Source: Lepeophtheirus salmonis
Lineage: Eukaryota; Arthropoda; Copepoda; Siphonostomatoida; Caligidae
Reading direction: 5' to 3'
Length of the DNA stretch: 64,000 nucleotides
Assembly: GCF_016086655.4 (NCBI RefSeq)
Contig: NC_052131.2
Location: 6,121,940 to 6,185,939 of the forward strand
Shown piece after piece: positions 1 through 10,927 of the stretch; the first letter of the stretch is position 1, and each line of letters begins with the position of its first letter. The notes under the pieces are model-generated. The model was not told where the DNA came from, ran no database searches, and worked only from the letters and a program-made list of their open reading frames with translations. The position numbers and the translations under genes were made by a program.

Positions 1-94
1 GAAAGCAAATTGTATCAATTCCATAAACTCCTATAAAATAATAAGGATTAATTAAATAATGACTAATAATTATAATTAATGGGTGCTCTCTTAC

Positions 95-358
95 TCTGAG
101 AATCATGACAGAGAAGCCATTCTTTTGATGATACTCGTAGACTTGCTTAAAAAAGGAATCCAAGTCGTCAATGTGACTCCAACGACTCTTGCTTCCCTCA
201 GGTACCATGTGAATCATTACATTATCGATTGGAGGAGGCTTTGGAGGACGGCATTCCTCCTCCTCGGAATCCTCTTCTTCACCTTCATCATCATCTTTTC
301 CACAGATGAGGGGGGAGTAAGGAGTGTGGAGTCGATCTAAATCCGATAAGTCACTCAT
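95..358 (-). CDS. ATG9: Autophagy protein 9 (ATG9), first coding exon only
   Basis: Scramblase-like membrane protein of the autophagy pathway, carried on small vesicles that seed the phagophore. Only the N-terminal 88 residues are in the window; the gene continues off the left edge. The exon opens with ATG at 358-356, has an acidic Asp/Glu tract (residues 22-35), then the conserved ATG9 block VPEGSKSRW followed by an Asp-Leu-Asp-Ser-Phe-Phe stretch and HQKNGF at about 52-82, which in known ATG9 proteins lies just before the first membrane helix. The exon ends in phase 0 at a GTAAGA donor (bases 94-89). Bases 1-94 are intron. Identification rests on this block alone, but the motif is distinctive. 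The plus-strand ORF across the same bases is a shadow. Confidence 0.85.
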
Positions 359-1730
359 CTATAAGTTCAGAGAATATATAAACACAATTAACTTGGATTA
401 ATACAATAACTAGAGGAAGGCAGAGTCCTTTATCATCCGTATGATGTATAATATACGTACCTTAAAGTTATTAATTAATTAAAAAAACACAAAATATCCA
501 CAGGTTTTCAGTTTTTCCCTTCCTGATCTAAAGCTGAACAAATATGACATGTACTACAAGGGCCTTTGAGCCAACAAATACACATCCAACATGGATTCAC
601 CAACAACCACAAATAATTAGGTTCTTTCTACGTATTTACAGATCCAATTTCGTAATGTCTTTAAATAAATTACACCAATTTTAACATCGTTTATCTATGC
701 ACAATTCAATGTGATTTAATTTGCTTACTTACTGCGTCATTTTTATTGATCTCCACGCAAAAAAAAAACTACATGGACCTATTATTATTTCATGTTCTTA
801 AACGCATGCCCATCAGAGTTCTTTGTTTTCATTGTATCAATGTAGCTAGTGAGAAGCTGAAGTAGAGTGTATGGACAGAACGCTGCTGCTGTTTAGTACA
901 AATAATAAAAAGAAATACTCGAACAAGAAAATATAGTAATAAACTCGCACTCTTTTTCTTCTTCTTCCAACTAGCTCTGCTTTGCTCAAGCAGCAGCTTT
1001 GGCCTTCCAGCTGATTTAAAGTTATTTTAATGAAAGACAGATGTCACATGGTTTCCTACAAAAACTGGAACAAGTCAAAATAGAATCAAGTTTTAACTTT
1101 GTACAATCCATTTTAGTAGTCTCCGGCCATCGAACATTCAGCTGCGTAATATTATGAAGAAAATAACTGTCACTTGGGCGAGCGTGTTTTGCGAATTCTT
1201 ATAGTTAATATGAAATGTCTTTGTTTTAGGTACGTAGTTAAGGCGTTTTTGCAATATTTATTAAAATATAAATTAAATTACAGTGCCCAAGTAATGAGTA
1301 ATACTGAATAGAAGTACATGCTTAGTAAGACTTTTTGACAAATTTAGTAGCAAAATGACTCTTGGAGAGTAGGGATAGCTTGTTTTAAAGAGAAGGAGCA
1401 AAGAAAACAATAACCTCTGTCTTTTGTAGTTTGGGGAAAGTTTGGATATAGACAAAGAAAAAAATGTAGTTTATTATGTCAATTTCATTTATTTTTCTCA
1501 ATTTTAGTTTAGCCTCTACGTTCATGTGATTATTCAGACAAAGAGATATGACAATATTTATATCACTAGTTTCAAAATAAAAATATTATTTGTATATACC
1601 TACTAAATATTATATAGTATATACCTACATAATAACAACAAATGATTAATTTCAGTAGTTTTAGTAAAAATATAGCACCAATTCAAAAAATTGGTTCAAT
1701 CTTAGTCAGTGAGTGTATGTCTGGAATACT
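359..1730. other. Intergenic: ATG9 5' flank and GALNT 3' flank
   Basis: About 1.4 kb of AT-rich sequence between the start of ATG9 and the stop of the GalNAc-transferase, both on the minus strand. It should hold the ATG9 promoter and 5' UTR and the GALNT 3' UTR. I see no further gene or repeat that I can support; the small minus-strand ORF at 1273-1455 is low-complexity and lacks protein-like conservation. Confidence 0.6.
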
Positions 1731-3750
1731 TTATATCCACTTATTCAAAAGTTTTAAATTAACTTCAGTCATGACCCATTGTTGAGAAATTTTATCTGCA
1801 CATGTTTTCATGACTAGATCATTATCTATGGGACTATGCTCCAGGCATCGATTATTCCCGCCTTGTAAGATTCGCTTGGTTTTCTGGAGAGAGGTAAAAA
1901 AAAAAAAATCATAGTGAAAATGACTGATAAAAAGATTATTACTAGATCATATTTGAATAGCTGATTTCCTTGTTGTCCATGGCATGAGTAAGTACCTATG
2001 TGAGAACCATCATTGTAACTCCCAGCATCCCAACACACTCCTTCAAGAAACTTGAACCGCATGTCCTTTCGAAAGGATAAACGAAACTCATGACTACACT
2101 CCGTTACAATTAATCTAATATTAAATAAACATGATTATGATATAATTATATATACTTAATTAGAAAGTACATACTTGGAGTGAGGTCCTTCATTGCTTGA
2201 TCCTATACAAAGATTTGGATTTTTCACTGTGCGAATAAAGCCGCTTGCAAAATCAGGAGGTTCAACTGCAGGGTAATGCTTGACTAAATCAAAAGCAATT
2301 TCTTCCATGAACCATTTGAATGATTTGCACTGCAGGCGTTGTCGAACCTCTTTCTGTTTGGATAAATCTCCTGGATTTATGTTCTTCAAAGAAGGAGTTT
2401 TTTTGTAAACAAATTCCTTGTACTCATCCATCCAAACTTCGATAACTCGTTTATGATTCTTTTTTTTTTTTTCAGTATAAAAAATAAATACATAAGATAA
2501 TTATTACATATATTATTTTAGACAAATGAAAAAAATCATTTACATGGAGCATATAACCATCTTTTCCTCCTGATGAAAAAGGTACGAATGCACGATAGAT
2601 GTGACCAATACGAGAACATGGAGAATCTACCAATTTACCACCACACTGCCAAATTTTAAAGGATAGTTCATATTGCTCCCCACCCCATATTTGAAGTCCT
2701 TCATCATATCCACCCAACTCCCAAAAGAATCGAGCAGAAATGGCAAATAAACCACCAGCCATTACTGGACTATTAAAAGGTTTTGTGGGATCCTTTAAAT
2801 CACTCTCAAGTAGAGGAAGTCTCTTATAGAAGAGCTGCCAATCAAAAGCACCTCGACGACCCTCATCTTGAGCCGAATACGCAAATGTATCATGATCGAT
2901 GACATCAATAAATGGACAAACAACAGTTCGGTAGTCTTCTGCTATAGGCTCCAAAAGGGGTGGAAGGAAATTGGCATTTGCTTCTGTGTGAGAGTCCAGA
3001 AATACAATGACATCTCCAAGGGATTTCTTTGCACCTGCAAGACGGGCTGTAATAAGACCCCCTCTTTCGGGTAGACGAACTACTTTTACAACCTCAGACA
3101 GATTAAATATGGCAATGTGATGCATTAGAGGTTGTTTGATGGAAGCTATTAACATATTATGAAGTTTGAATTCAGAATTTGTGAATATATAATTTATTAA
3201 ATACCTTGTGTGCTAGCATCATCTACTAGAATAATTTCCTTGATCAAAGAGCGTGGTGCACGACGAAGGATGCTGTGAAATGTTCTAAAGAGGACGGAGG
3301 GATGCTCGTTATGGAATGGAATCACTATTAGTAATATATTTATTTAAATAAAATAAAAAAGATTGAATGACAATAGATATCAATGAATTAATAATAATTT
3401 ATGTGATAATTACCAAAGGACACACGGGGGAGATAGGCTCTGTAGCGTTTACTTTTACAGCCTGGATTTCTAATATCCGGTACAGAACGATGAATAGAAA
3501 TGAGATCCGATACATCTCCGTTAAATCCGTTATCAGAGTATGCTTTTTTCTTGGGAATCCCAATAATAGGCAGCCCATGTTCCCCTTTTCCATTCCGCAA
3601 TGCCTCATTTGCCATGAGATCATAGTCATGCCAATCAGTTTTCCTATGATAGAGCGGAACAATTAAAAATTTAATTAAACAAGTCAACAAGGCAAATAAT
3701 CCAAGTAAGTAAGGTAGAGTTGAACGAAGTTTTCGAATTGGCACGAGCAT
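1731..3750 (-). CDS. Polypeptide N-acetylgalactosaminyltransferase (GALNT10-like), six exons
   Basis: Golgi enzyme that transfers GalNAc from UDP-GalNAc to Ser/Thr, starting mucin-type O-glycans. Exons: 3750-3414, 3324-3205, 3145-2544, 2458-2175, 2114-1943, 1883-1731; all junctions keep phase and give 555 residues, normal for the family. Type II topology: one membrane helix at about 10-33, a short stem, then a GT-A catalytic domain with VIPFHNE near 113-119, the metal-binding DSH at 203-205 and the Gal/GalNAc-T motif WGGEQYE at 306-312, followed by HIYR. A ricin-type lectin domain fills the C-terminus from about 425, with CWDAGSYNDG and QGNQLFKYD repeats. VWMDEY and CKSFKWFM blocks resemble the GALNT10/Pgant6 branch; assignment to that exact paralogue is less certain. 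The acceptor of exon 4 is preceded by a run of A instead of pyrimidines. Confidence 0.93.
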
Positions 3751-5079
3751 CTCTGTCTCTCACTCTTCAATTGAAAATGTCATTATTTGAACACCGAACA
3801 CGTCTACATAATTTCATCTATCATATCTCATTGGTATCTTATTCAATTAAGACTACTAACTATTATTGAAAGAGGAACATGAGTTTGAAAACACCTGTTA
3901 GGCTAATAAGATAATAATTAATAATGATATCAATATATTTATATCACTTGCCGGAGTTCCAAGTTGCATGTTTGTCATTTGATTACTAGTAGTATGCCTA
4001 TTCAATGACTATGAGTTCACTATTATCTGGAGGAGCACAAGTTTCAATCACCCAACCTGTTGCGGAGATAAACATAATTCTTTATGACAAATTCCTGTTG
4101 GTAAACTTTAATGATCTTTATATCCAATAAATAATTATACAAGAGTAATAGTTTGTCGTTGCCGTAGTTTTATATCAACATCACGTGGTGTTTTATTGAA
4201 CTCTTCCATCTTGGGGTAGCATTTTAAATTCCCAAAAATTATTTTTATTGCGAAAATCATGGACTCACTTCACGTTCACAGCTCAAAATCAAAGTAGATA
4301 TTTGATAAAAGGTTTTCTAAAGTAAATCGTCAAAAAATAATTGAATTAATTATTTAAACTGATAAATTTGCCCTTCAACTATCAACTTCAGTTCGTGTTC
4401 ATACAAGATTATGTTGCATCAGTTTCATTCAAATAATATTATATTTATTTAATAGATATTAATCTTGTAATAATAAAATAATTCATTCATTATGGTAAAC
4501 AAGTGTGTTTATGCAGAGCCCTATAAATAGGTCTCTGTATTTATGTTGGGTGTCGAACAGTAGACGATAGGAAACTTCCTTTAGGTGTCGGCAATATGCT
4601 AGACACTGGTGGTATATACTTAAGAGTTAGCCGACGATATTAAAAGGAGGATCGATATATGTGTGTTTACAAACCTTGATGACATCGTTATCTTGAATAT
4701 TATCTTATCAACTACTAAAATAATAAATAACAGATTCCTATATATTGTAACCTTTGGGAACGCCACAATAAAATGGTCATAACCCTTTTAGAGGTTTTTC
4801 TTGTTTTTTTCTAAAATAAATTAACATATACACTTTTCTATCGCTAATAACTCTCAAATTTTAATTTTTCCTCTTTATTTTTTCAGCTAACTATTAATAA
4901 AGAACCGATTTACAATTCTGTGTTGTTGTTTTTTTTTGTTTTAATTGCTCAAATACATCTAAATCCGACTTTTTATAATTCGTCTTTTAAAAAAAGCTAT
5001 TGAAGTCAATGAAATATGATATGATAATATAAACTTTAAGACTTTGTTTATCAAATAGAAAAATTTTAAAAAATCAATC
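3751..5079. other. Intergenic: GALNT 5' flank
   Basis: About 1.3 kb upstream of the GalNAc-transferase start. Apart from the short palindromic insertion at 4514-4537, I see no coding or structural signal here. Confidence 0.5.
4514..4537. repeat. 24-bp near-palindromic insertion with 8-bp flanking duplication
   Basis: The 24 bases consist of two inverted arms, CAGAGCCCTAT and ATAGGTCTCTG, joined by two bases. They are flanked by TGTTTATG on the left (4506-4513) and TATTTATG on the right (4538-4545), a 7-of-8 match. An 8-bp target duplication next to a CAGAG terminus is what hAT-superfamily transposons leave. A second copy with the same termini and a perfect 8-bp duplication lies at 10,490-10,546, which makes chance less likely. 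Confidence 0.6.
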
Positions 5080-5830
5080 GACTGGCATAGACATTATTAG
5101 ATTTGCAAAATTGTGACCAACTTGCTCACAAAACCAAGCAGCCGTTAAATAAGATTCTGGATAATCAAATTTATCAACCAATAATCTTCCAGTTGCATGA
5201 CTAAGAACGTCTGAACCAAATGAAACTTTCATCTTTTCAAAATTTCCAAGATTAATACTCTTGGGAGAAAGACGAGGCTGGATTTTGAGCTCCCAATTTC
5301 TTTGGAATAGTATTAAATCTTGGAAGGGCTGTAATGATATCGTAGATATTTATACGTAGATACTATGTCTGCTGCAAGTGTGATATCTTGGCCGTTAGTA
5401 AGATGGTTACGTAATTTTTTTTAAGAGATGAGGAACATCAGCAAAAATGAAAAGATCCTTCAAGGAAGAGATGGCATTAGGAATTTTGTTATTCCTATTG
5501 ATTAAAATTCTTAACTCCTTCTAAAATCCTTTAATACAAAGACCCATATCTGATGTTATGTGAGTGACTTATCAATCTTATGAGCAGAATTGCAATTTCC
5601 TTTAAAGCCAAGGGGACATCTTCTTTATTGAAACTCGATCCAGTAAAATGGTAGGCAACAACCTGCTTCCAACGAGTTTTGACTCCACTTAATGCAAATG
5701 CTAGAGCATGTGTGGTCAAATCATCATTTGACGGCTTAAGGGTATCATAACCTCTTACTAATTGGTCACCGACATCATATTCGAAAGTTGATTTAATCGA
5801 CATTTCGTCCATCATAACAGGTTTCGCTGT
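5080..5830 (-). mobile_element. P-element/THAP9-type transposase relic
   Basis: Broken piece of a P-element superfamily transposase, a DNA cut-and-paste enzyme. The longest open piece (5815-5531) begins with the catalytic-domain motif DEMSIK and continues through a THALAFALSGVKTRWKQ block and a Tyr-His-Phe-Thr stretch typical of THAP9-like proteins. Further along the strand, in shifting frames, are FADVPHLLK (the conserved Asp-Val-Pro-His-Leu-Leu-Lys region) and, near 5290-5095, a segment with INLGNFEKMKVSFGSDVLSH. Several stops and frameshifts separate them, so the copy is dead. It belongs to a different subfamily from the P-type relic at 22.8-25.3 kb, whose catalytic motif reads IIDEVYSAERVEF. 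Confidence 0.85.
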
Positions 5831-8541
5831 AGAGTCCGATTGCTTGGAAGTGGATACCCATAATTAATTAACATTTGTTAGCTACTTGTCCCACAGGCTA
5901 ACCTCAATTGGGGAAATTTCTTTTAATAGGGCTCTGGACATCACACTTTCCATTCAATGTCTTTTTCATATTTAATGTTTGTTTATCAATCATTGTGCTT
6001 AGGTTACAAAATTACACCAGTCCAATAATGGCTGTATCAATTTTATAAAATTATGCCAATTGATAGTTAAAAGTCTAAAGTTTACTGACTTTTGCTCATA
6101 GTTGACCAGAAATGTACGGAAGTTGACGAGAATTAATCTTTTATAAAACACCAATTTAAAAAGTTAATTTTCAATTTTGAATGTATTAGAGCTGTTTAAA
6201 CTGATTTTTTTCTTAATAAGACTTGTAGATGACAAAAAAATTTATTCGTAGACAAATGTATTCCCTATGGGCTATGTCTTGTGGCCATCAAACTGAATAT
6301 GTTATTAAAAATAAAAATTTTGCAAGTTGTAATATGTCGACGTCAGCTGAAATAATTTTATAAAATTTTGACAGTTTATAGACAAAACCCTAAAGTTTTC
6401 CGGGTCATACCTTTAATTTACCGGAGATATCTGAAAGTTGCCAAGAAAATGACTCCTAACTTTAACGGATAAAATGTTCAATCTAGACTTTACTTTTGGT
6501 AATTTTTTTGTAATTGACTTATAGGAAAATGTTAAAGGTAATATCTGAATCACTCTCCGATTGAAAAACTTACTCTATGCAAGATTTTTGAATCAAAAAC
6601 GTTTTTATTTCAGTTCATATATGTTGTCTTGGTAGAAGATATATTAATTGTAGCACGTGACTTCAAATAGATTTTCTGATGCTGTTAATAAAAATGGAGT
6701 AATATTGTACAAAGTCTATTAGGTTTTCCCATTTGATTTTTAACCATAAAATATTGACCTTGATTTCAATGTCTTCATAATGACGTCAACCCCCGTAATT
6801 AATAATATGAAATATCAGAACATAATACGCTCGAATTCAAACAAAAAAATTATTAATTAAAATGGCATTTCAATTTCAAATTGAAGTATATTTTAGTTTT
6901 ATGTCTATAGCTTTTCATTGTTGTAGTACATAATTCATAAATTATTAATAATATATTTCACATCTAGAGCATTTGATCTAAATATGAAACTAAATGGATC
7001 CCCTCATAGTTTCAACCATTCAATATATTTATTGTTCTATATATATGGATGGATAGATTCCCTCTAAAGGAAAGAGTCGACTCTACTCCAGTATGAAGCT
7101 TAGTTTTGTTCGATTTTCTTCTTCGGCTAAATTTTCATCCTTTTACACTCTCGTAAATATTGGAATTCGAGCATCTCTTGTTGAGGATAAAGTATCTTGG
7201 GTCTCTTCTTTTGTGCTAATTCATAAATAAATTTTCGTGATCAATCTAAGTAATTGAAAAACACTTTTATATTTATAATTTGTCCCTCCATTTACTCAAA
7301 TAGTTTTGCATTATTATTTTTAATATATTTAAATTTTATTATAATATTTATGTTCGGATAATACCTAATATTTTAGTTAATTGCATTTGTAACATCATGT
7401 CTTTATTTTATTCCATTAGAATTGCAGTGTCTCGAAGAGGATAAATGATTTGACATTGACCAATTCAGTATTCATATTTTGTCCTTATAAGATAATGTTG
7501 AATATTTGATTGTACACCTCCCTTAAAAATGGGATCACTCAAAAATACCAAATCGAACTAAAGTGCTTGTAGATTCTTATTTTTTTGAATAGATATTTTT
7601 CAAAATAAAAGAATGAACGTTTTCCTATAATATGAGCTATGTTACTCCTTATCACTATGAATGATACATAAGTTATAATGGTATCAAGGAGAGTGTCGTT
7701 TTTCACCATTTCTCAGCCTAAAAATGGAAATACTTTTATAATCTTTAAGACCTTTTTACCTCAGTTAAATTAATCGTACTTCAATTTGGTGATTGTCTTA
7801 ATCATACATTTTTTTTAGATCTTCAAACTAGTTCATAGACTTGCTCCAAATAAATAAAAAAAACTACCTTAGATCTTTTTTTTTTTTTTTTAAATTCTTC
7901 AATATGAATATCAAAACATTACTTTATATCTTTTAGGATTGACAAGTTCAACAGTTAATATAACAATTTACAACCAATGTATTATATCTTTTTTTTTTTT
8001 TTTTCTTGAAAGATGAACTCCGTTAACATTGCCCCCTGAATAGACATGATTATGATGAAATTATAAAAAATTTTTGTACAATCTCAAAAACCTTCAAATA
8101 GTATATTGTATTGTAATATCTACCAATTGTTGTTACCCTCATAAATTAGTCATCATAACTTATCTCAAATTATGGAGGTTGTTAGGTTCAAAAGTAAGAG
8201 ATAATAAATGCATTCCTCCAATATTCAAGGAATCGTTATGTCTTTTATCTCTAGCATGAAAGTTAGATAATGTTGTCAGAAATTAGAATAATATTAATTA
8301 TTATTTATTATAATATTAGAGTACACTATGTAAGTACATAACTTGTGTCCTAAATATTAAAGAATGTACCAATGGAAAGGTGTCAATTGAGAAATGACGT
8401 CATTTTGAAATTGTAAAAATCCAATTGTTAATTCAGCTTATTAGCGTTTCATAAAATAATATTTCATAATAATATGGGATGATTAAACCAATTAAGGCTT
8501 TTTATATATATTTTTTATATTATATTGATTAGAAGACGAGG
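5831..8541. other. Gene-poor stretch upstream of TBC1D20
   Basis: About 2.7 kb of AT-rich DNA with homopolymer T runs near 7,880 and 7,990. Besides the diverged direct repeat at 6,039-6,465 I see no gene. The plus-strand ORF at 8074-8259 shows no protein-like pattern. The last few hundred bases before 8542 should contain the TBC1D20 promoter. Confidence 0.5.
6039..6465. repeat. Diverged direct repeat, about 115 bp, 315 bp apart
   Basis: The segment from 6039 to about 6150 and the one from 6354 to about 6465 can be aligned by eye: both start AATTTTATAAAATT, then share ATAG, AAAA, CTAAAGTTT, a TA-TT-ACC-GA-AT series and an AAGTTG..AAGAA-like stretch. The match is far from perfect, so the duplication is old or the two are separate insertions of one repeat family. 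Confidence 0.45.
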
Positions 8542-9788
8542 ATGGTGGTACATGGAGTGGAAGAATCATTTCTCCGAAATCGGAGGCATATCTCTGCTGT
8601 AGTCGCTCCAGACAATGAGTATCCAAAAAAGACAAAGAGGAATAAAGTGTCTCAAATGGAGAAATATCTCCTTGAAAGCAACATAGACGGATTAAAATTC
8701 CTTGCCATATCCGAGGGAGGTCTGGTTCATGATGCTCATCGTAGAAAGGTCTGGCCTGCTCTCTTAGGGATCACCATGTTGGAAACCCTTGTTCCTCCAA
8801 CATCTGAAGATATCCTCAATCATAAGGACTATCATCAAGTTGTTATGGACGTTAACAGGTCCTCCGAATGAAGGAATATATATATGCAATTCTAATACAT
8901 TATTATCTATCTCTCCTTCAGATCTCTCAAACGCTTCCCACCCTGCATATCCGACGAGCAGAGACCTGAGCTTCAAGAACAACTCACTCGCATCATTATA
9001 CGTGTTTTGGGTGCTCATCCTGAGCTGTGTTACTATCAAGGCTATCATGATGTGGCCATCACGTTCCTGCTTGTTGTAGGAGAAGAAATGGGTTTTCGCA
9101 TCCTTGAAAAATTGTCTTTGAGTCATTTAAAGCCTTTTATGGCATCCACAATGGAAGAGACGAGCTATTTTCTCCAGTTTATGTATCCCATTGTGAGTTG
9201 ATAATGAATATAGTTATTAATAGTAATTAATTACGTGATAATTCCGTCATTTCCTCCCAGATAAAAAGAGAGAACTCTGAACTCTTTGATTTTATTGAAG
9301 AAAGTGATTTGGGTACAATTTTTTCTCTTCCATGGGTTATAACTTGGTTTGGACATGTTCTTAATGACTACTCCGACGTTGTTCGCCTCTATGATTATTT
9401 CATGGTTCAACCACCCGAAATGTCAATTTATTTTGCAACTGCTCTTGTCCTCTTTCGCAGTTCTGAGATATTAGAGAGATGCGAAAGGGATATGGCAAGC
9501 ATACATTCCTTATTGGGCCGGATTCCTCTTAGACTACCCTTTGAAGATCTGATAAAAGACTCTCTTCGTTTATACGAAAAATATAATTTAAAAAGCCTCG
9601 CAAAGGAGGTAGATCAACGGATCCAAAGAGAAAATGACCAAATTAATGATAGGCGAAAGATGATATCTACAATGAGGCATGGTCGTTTGGGTTTTAAAAA
9701 ACTATATCTTTTAAAAATCGTTGGGAAAATTGCTCTCCTTTCAACCCCTGTCATTCTGAGTGCTCTCTACTACCATTTTTCTAGTTAA
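8542..9788 (+). CDS. TBC1D20: TBC1 domain family member 20-like RabGAP
   Basis: GTPase-activating protein of the endoplasmic reticulum that in other animals acts on Rab1 and Rab18. Exons 8542-8858, 8922-9192 and 9261-9788 join in phase to 371 residues. Visible features: AISEGGLV and RRKVWPALL at the domain start (55-74), the arginine finger in MDVNRS (Arg106), the glutamine finger in YYQGYHD (about 143-149), TFLLVVGEE, and the GTIFSLPWVITWFGHVL block encoded at 9309. A hydrophobic C-terminal segment (about 344-371) ending in YYHFSS matches the tail anchor of TBC1D20. Both catalytic fingers are intact, so the protein should be active. The start codon gives a slightly shorter N-terminus than the vertebrate proteins. 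Confidence 0.94.
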
Positions 9789-10927
9789 TTTTTTATAAGG
9801 CATTAATAATCCTCCTTATTTGGGTTGTTTAATGGTTTACACTTTTATTATTTATTGATATGATTTTTTAGGGATTCGATTAATTATATTCATGACTTAT
9901 TTATGTGTCTCATGATAAATTTAAATCAGTTATAAAACTTTTATATAAATGAGTAGTGAAGTAGAACATTGATATTATCAGGTTAAATTTGATTCATGAA
10001 GCTTTCATAGTTTATTTGCATTGTTGATTTATTATAGTCAGAACCTATTATTCAAGGTGATACCTCACATTTTTTAATATACATACTCTTATAATAGGAA
10101 ATATAAATACATTTTTTAAATCATAAATTAATTTTAGGTATTCTTTTTATTTAGATTTTTCATTTGGTCCTGGTTTGAAATAAAAAATGAATTACTTCAT
10201 TCTCAAATAAATTAATATATTTATTATATACAGTACATCCATAGATTAATAAGTCTTATATTTTCGATGACAATTGACAACCTCCTAGTTAATTTATTAA
10301 TACTTGGAAATATTTCAAGTGAATATGAGATTGATTTATTTGAACATCGCAAACATTTTCTAAAAGGGAGTGTCTGTTAGTGGGAGTGTCGCAAGACCCC
10401 TTCCCCCTGCATTCCAAATCCGACACTATCGATATAATAGGTTATAGGTATTTAATTAATTATTTATGAGCTTTTAAACTGATACTACTCAGAGCCTATA
10501 AGATATATATATATATGTATTATAATTTATAATGTATAGGGCTCTGATACTACTAGTCTAGGACTAGGAAGTAATATGTAATAATTAATAAATAACTAAA
10601 GGTTTAGAAATAACTATTAGCTAAAAATCTCTCTTGGCCATAGTCTTAAAAATAGTAGTCCCAGCTACACACTATAGAATATGTATTGTACAAGGAAGCA
10701 CAACATGTGACTCAATTTTATTTTGACACTTTATTTGTAAGCGTAAGAACAGAAATACAATTAAAATAAGTAGTAAATAATAAAATGTATTATTATTTAC
10801 TTCTTAAATATAAATAAAAAATAAGATTCTTCCTTCCGTCCGTTCCTCCGATTATTAATGTTATATAAATTATAACGTTCCAAGCCTGGATTGTATAACT
10901 ATTAATTACTAACTCCTTTTCACAAGC
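9789..10927. other. Intergenic between TBC1D20 and GFM1
   Basis: About 1.1 kb between two plus-strand genes. It includes the TBC1D20 3' UTR, a G/C-rich patch near 10,365-10,430 with CCCCTTCCCCCTG, and the micro-insertion at 10,490-10,546. The bases just before 10,928 would be the GFM1 5' UTR. No gene seen. Confidence 0.5.
10490..10546. repeat. 57-bp micro-MITE with perfect 8-bp target duplication
   Basis: The sequence starts CAGAGCCTATA and ends TATAGGGCTCTG, which are inverted copies, with an AT-only centre of about 34 bases. It is flanked on both sides by ATACTACT (10,482-10,489 and 10,547-10,554), a perfect 8-bp direct repeat. Eight-base target duplications and CAG-starting termini are typical of hAT elements. 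At 57 bp it is far smaller than usual miniature transposons. Confidence 0.75.

Noticed and set aside
83..340. Plus-strand 85-codon ORF at the left edge
   Set aside because: It is antisense to the ATG9 exon, whose minus-strand frame matches a known conserved block; the ORF also lacks a normal ATG start.
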